From: Fuerstiella sp.
Lineage (GTDB): Bacteria; Planctomycetota; Planctomycetia; Planctomycetales; Planctomycetaceae
Length of the DNA stretch: 49,577 bases
Direction: 5' to 3'
NCBI GenBank assembly: GCA_022843805.1
Contig: JALHMY010000076.1
Coordinates: 1 to 49,577 of the forward strand
Position numbers and translations under genes: made by a program. A model generated the notes under the pieces. It searched no databases. It was not told the origin of the DNA and worked only from the letters and a program-made list of their open reading frames with translations. This document shows, piece by piece, positions 48,860-49,577 of this stretch. Every line of letters starts with the position of its first letter. Within the stretch, counting starts at the first letter, position 1.

Positions 48860-49577
48860 CCTCCCCCGGCTTCGCCGGGAGAGGGCAATATAAACCTCCC
48901 CTCCCGCGCAGCGAAGCGGAGTGGGAGGGGTCGGCCGTCAGGCCGGGGGAGGGCCCGCCGCGTGTTGCACAGAACGCCGATCCGGTAACACTCGCAACGC
49001 TCCGTTCACCGGCCCCCTCCCGATCTTGCTTCGCTCGCTCGACCTCCCCCGGCTTCGCCGGGAGAGGGGGTAAAAATCCTCCCCTCCCGCGCAGCGAAGC
49101 GAAGTGGGAGGGGTCGGCCGAAGGCCGGGGGAGGGCCCGCCGCGTGTTGCACAGAACGCCGATCCAATAACACCCTCGTCCCGCAGTTCACCGGCCCCCT
49201 CCCGATCTTGCTTCGCTCGATCGACCTCCCCCGGCTTCGCCGGGAGAGGGGGTAAAAAAACCTCCCCTCCCGCGGAGCGAAGCGGAGTGGGAGGGGTCGG
49301 CCGAAGGCCGGGGGAGGGCTCGCCGCGTGTTGCACAGAACGCCGATCCGGTAGCACGCGCAACGCTTCGTTCACCCACCCCCTCCCGATCTTGCTTCGCT
49401 CGATCGACCTCCCCCGGCTTCGCCGGGAGAGGGGGTAAAAAAACCTCCCCTCCCGCGAAGCGAAGCGGAGTGGGAGGGGTCGGCCGAAGGCCGGGGGAGG
49501 GCTCGCCGCGTGTTGCACAGAACGCCGATCCGGTAGCACGCGCAACGCTTCGTTCACCCACCCCCTCCCGATCTTGC
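48860..49577. repeat. Tandem array, 182/183-bp unit, ~3.9 copies
   Basis: Units begin at CCTCCCCCGG (48860, 49043, 49225, 49408) and continue past the window end. Each holds several palindromes: CTCCCCCGGCTTCGCCGGGAGAGG, a CCTCCCCTCCCGCG...GTGGGAGGGGTC arm pair, and GGCCGAAGGCC. The spacer CCGCGTGTTGCACAGAACGC is constant, while the segment around CGATCCGGTAACACTCG varies. Long minus-strand open frames across it encode only the repeat and are not genes. Confidence 0.9.

Noticed and set aside
48938..49561. Long minus-strand open frames over the terminal array
   Set aside because: They encode only the tandem repeat, in two overlapping frames with a Pro/Gly/Arg-biased product. No start, domain or codon pattern supports a gene.
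48860..49577. CRISPR array
   Set aside because: The repeat period is 182/183 bp, with most of each unit conserved and only a short variable part. CRISPR arrays have ~28-37-bp repeats and unique spacers, and there are no cas genes.
1..49577. tRNA, rRNA or riboswitch genes
   Set aside because: I looked for cloverleaf-like arms, CCA ends and conserved rRNA words and recognised none. A covariance-model scan would be needed to exclude small structured RNAs.

Overview
The window looks like chromosomal DNA of a Planctomycetota bacterium, most likely order Planctomycetales. The evidence is the combination of two formylglycine sulfatases, a DUF3472 protein, an ECF sigma factor next to a zinc-finger/kinase/TPR protein, a nine-repeat FG-GAP protein, a PEP-CTERM protein, short secreted proteins with a PGIEYS motif, and many palindromic intergenic repeats of kinds I associate with this phylum. 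I do not assign a genus. No rRNA, tRNA, CRISPR array, integrase or transposase was recognised.

Layout. 1-9021: YkgJ-type Fe-S/zinc cluster protein, SDR, creatininase-like hydrolase, truncated amidohydrolase remnant, then a same-strand secreted degradation block (sulfatase, two-repeat beta protein, sulfatase, DUF3472 protein). 9022-11265: a small membrane protein whose 3' end is a dispersed repeat, then a repeat-rich gap. 11266-14865: di-heme c-type oxidoreductase, a double STN-domain protein with a glycine tail, and a small membrane protein. 15038-22800: ECF42-like sigma factor, FG-GAP protein, and an ECF sigma factor followed by its likely kinase partner. 22976-30935: FAH-family hydrolase, then an envelope module (two divergent PGIEYS secreted proteins, a secretin, an OmpA-like lipoprotein, a TPR lipoprotein). 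30936-33823: repeats and an isolated dnaA. 33824-43865: exported isoaspartyl methyltransferase, then TolC-like protein, HlyD/MacA-like adaptor, MacB-like permease and an M48 metallopeptidase in one direction. 43866-45032: mosaic of repeats. 45033-48841: PEP-CTERM protein, HD-domain protein, SDR, cupin, stand-alone M41-like peptidase. 48860-49577: tandem array with a 182/183-bp period that runs off the window.

How the genes work together. The sulfatase block fits periplasmic breakdown of sulfated polysaccharide. The secretin module supplies outer-membrane parts of a Tad/type II-like machine, but no ATPase or inner-membrane platform is present here. The TolC/adaptor/permease set resembles MacAB-TolC without its ATPase. 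The ECF/kinase pair is a probable signalling unit. The most unusual observations are (i) a dispersed repeat that is the 3' coding tail of the gene at 9370-9942, found twice more as short C-terminal fragments near 44-45 kb; (ii) a ~100-bp palindromic element lying just downstream of three unrelated stop codons; (iii) a DnaA with Asn in place of the second Walker B acidic residue; and (iv) the motor-less secretin module with low-complexity tails.
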